Assembly: GCA_018697195.1 (NCBI GenBank)
Contig: CM031857.1
Location: forward strand, 65,628,636 to 65,692,635
Source of the DNA: Certhia americana
Taxonomy: Eukaryota > Chordata > Aves > Passeriformes > Certhiidae
Length of the DNA stretch: 64,000 nucleotides
Direction: 5' to 3'
Shown one piece after another: positions 62,952 to 64,000 of the stretch. A model generated the notes under the pieces. That model was given only the letters and a program-made list of their open reading frames with translations. It made no database searches and had not been told where the DNA came from. Position 1 is the stretch's first letter, and the number at the start of each line of letters is the position of its first letter. The position numbers and the translations under genes were made by a program.

Positions 62952-64000
62952 AAAGAGGGAAGGGGAGGGAGGGGAGGGGAGGGGAGGGAGGGGAGGGGAG
63001 GGGAGGGGGACGGGAGGGAGGGGCGGGGAGGGGGGGAAGAGATGGGGAGGGGAGGGGAGAGGGGGGAGGGAAGGGGAGGGGTAGCGGAGGGGCGGGGAGG
63101 GGAGGGAGGGGAGGGGAGGTGGAGGGGAGGGGAGGGGAGGGGAGGGGAGGGGAGGGGAGGGGAGGGCGAGGGGCGGGGAGGGGAGGCGGAGGGCGAGGGG
63201 GGGAGGGGAGGGGAGGGGAGGGGAGGGGGAGGGGAAGGAGAAAGGGGAGGGAGGGGAGGGGAGAGGAGAGGAGAGGGCGAGGAGAGTGCGGGAGAGGAGA
63301 GGAGAGGAAGGAGGAGAGGACGAGGAGAGGAGAGGAAGAGGGAGGAGGGAGAGGAGAGGCAGAGGGGCGAGAGGAGGCGGAGAGGAGAGGGCGAAGGGGA
63401 CGGAGGGGTTCGAGGAGAGAGGTTGAGAGGAAGGCGTTCGAGGAGAGAGTGAGGAAGGAGGAGAGCGATGAGGAGAGGAGAGGAGAGGAGAGGAGCGGAC
63501 CGAGGGAGAGCGGAGAGGAGAGGAGAGGCGAGGAGGGACGGGCGAGGAGAGGAAGAGGAGTGGATTTGCCACACCTCCCACTTTGCAACTGTAACCACAG
63601 GTAGAGAAAGAGCGAACGGAGAGGGATGAGAGCGAGGCGGAGTCGGAGAGGAGAGGTGAGAGGAGCTGGAGACGGAGAGGCGAGGGGGGAGAGGAAGATG
63701 TTCAGGGGATGACGAGAGGAGACGGAGAAGTTGAGTATCGAGTAGAAGTTGAGCTAGGAGCGGAGAGGGGAAACAGCAAGAGACAAGAGGAGGGAGGACG
63801 GAGGCGCGGAGAGTTCGAAGGAGAGGGAGAGAAAGAGGAGGCACGTTTAGAGGAGGAGTAAGGGAAGGTAGGAGAGGAGCGGAGAGTTCGAGGAGAGGAG
63901 GCGTTCGGGAAGAGAACAGGAAGCGAGAGGAAGAGGAATGAGGAGCGGAGGAGGAGAGGAGAGAGGAAGGGAGAGGACGGGGAGGCGTAGCGGCGAGGCG
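62952..64000 (+). repeat. G-rich purine array, (GGGGA)n grading into (GGAGA)n, reaching the window edge
   Basis: From 62952 the plus strand is almost exclusively G and A. The part to about 63240 is built of ggggagggga units with occasional cg, gt or extra bases. From about 63240 to 63560 units of ggaga dominate. A 40-base non-repeat island (63561-63600) interrupts it, and after it the array is noisier, with recurring gttcgaggag-like steps. Repeated runs of three to five G predict G-quadruplexes on this strand, and the mirror-symmetric purine strand could also form triplex DNA. Five-base units without stop codons explain the long frames seen on both strands. Confidence 0.95.

Noticed and set aside
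62843..63844. 333-codon minus-strand open frame, plus plus-strand frames of 191 and 231 codons in the same region
   Set aside because: They exist because five-base purine/pyrimidine units contain no stop codon in any frame. The translations are Pro/Ser/Leu or Gly/Arg/Glu low complexity without a domain.
1..64000. CRISPR arrays, operons, prokaryotic promoters or terminators, endogenous retrovirus with long terminal repeats
   Set aside because: No regularly spaced repeats, no prokaryotic gene organisation, and no retroviral protease, reverse-transcriptase or integrase motif outside the LINE relics were seen.

Overview
The window looks like non-coding DNA from a bird genome. The main evidence is a set of CR1 LINE copies of avian type. 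Their 3' ends carry the octamer tail ATTCTATG/ATTCTGTG, and their bodies closely follow the bird CR1 ORF2 and 3' end. Older amniote repeats are also present: two MIR SINE fragments and one CR1/L3-type reverse-transcriptase relic. The sequence is AT-rich, has no CpG island of the usual promoter type, and shows no exon, tRNA, rRNA or small-RNA gene that I can recognise. It is best read as part of a gene desert or a very large intron.

Layout. 1-2.9 kb is plain AT-rich DNA. 2.96-4.99 kb is a 2-kb CR1 copy on the minus strand. 5-12.4 kb is unique sequence with a MIR (9.36-9.49 kb) and a short old repeat (10.5 kb). A CR1 3' end lies at 12.4-12.85 kb (plus). 15.6-16.4 kb, perhaps extending to 18.7 kb, resembles a very old LINE on the minus strand. 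CR1 copies follow at 23.2-23.8 kb (minus), 26.46-26.8 kb (minus) and 28.9-29.65 kb (plus). An A-rich tract with duplicated flanks sits at 26.85-26.98 kb. 29.7-45.4 kb is unique DNA with two G/T-skewed tracts, a 180-bp AT tract (43.6 kb) and several stretches that read like conserved non-coding elements, the best at 41.64-42.13 kb. A CR1 tail lies at 45.4 kb, an old CR1/L3 reverse-transcriptase relic at 49.6-50.05 kb and a MIR at 51.9-52.0 kb. 52-62.9 kb is unique, with another conserved-element candidate at 60.8-61.4 kb. The last kilobase (62.95-64.0 kb) is a purine-only, G-rich array that begins as (GGGGA)n and degrades into (GGAGA)n-like sequence.

No genes act together here. The long open frames in the terminal array, including one of 333 codons, result from a repeat that lacks stop codons. 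Other open frames of 100-157 codons are either CR1 remnants or of a length expected by chance. I found no new biological system. The items most worth checking are the terminal G-rich array, the homeodomain/POU/SOX-motif-rich conserved-element candidates, the flank-duplicated A-rich insertion, and a cysteine-rich broken frame near 48.5-49 kb. All calls were made by eye without alignment, so repeat borders are approximate, usually within 10-50 bases.
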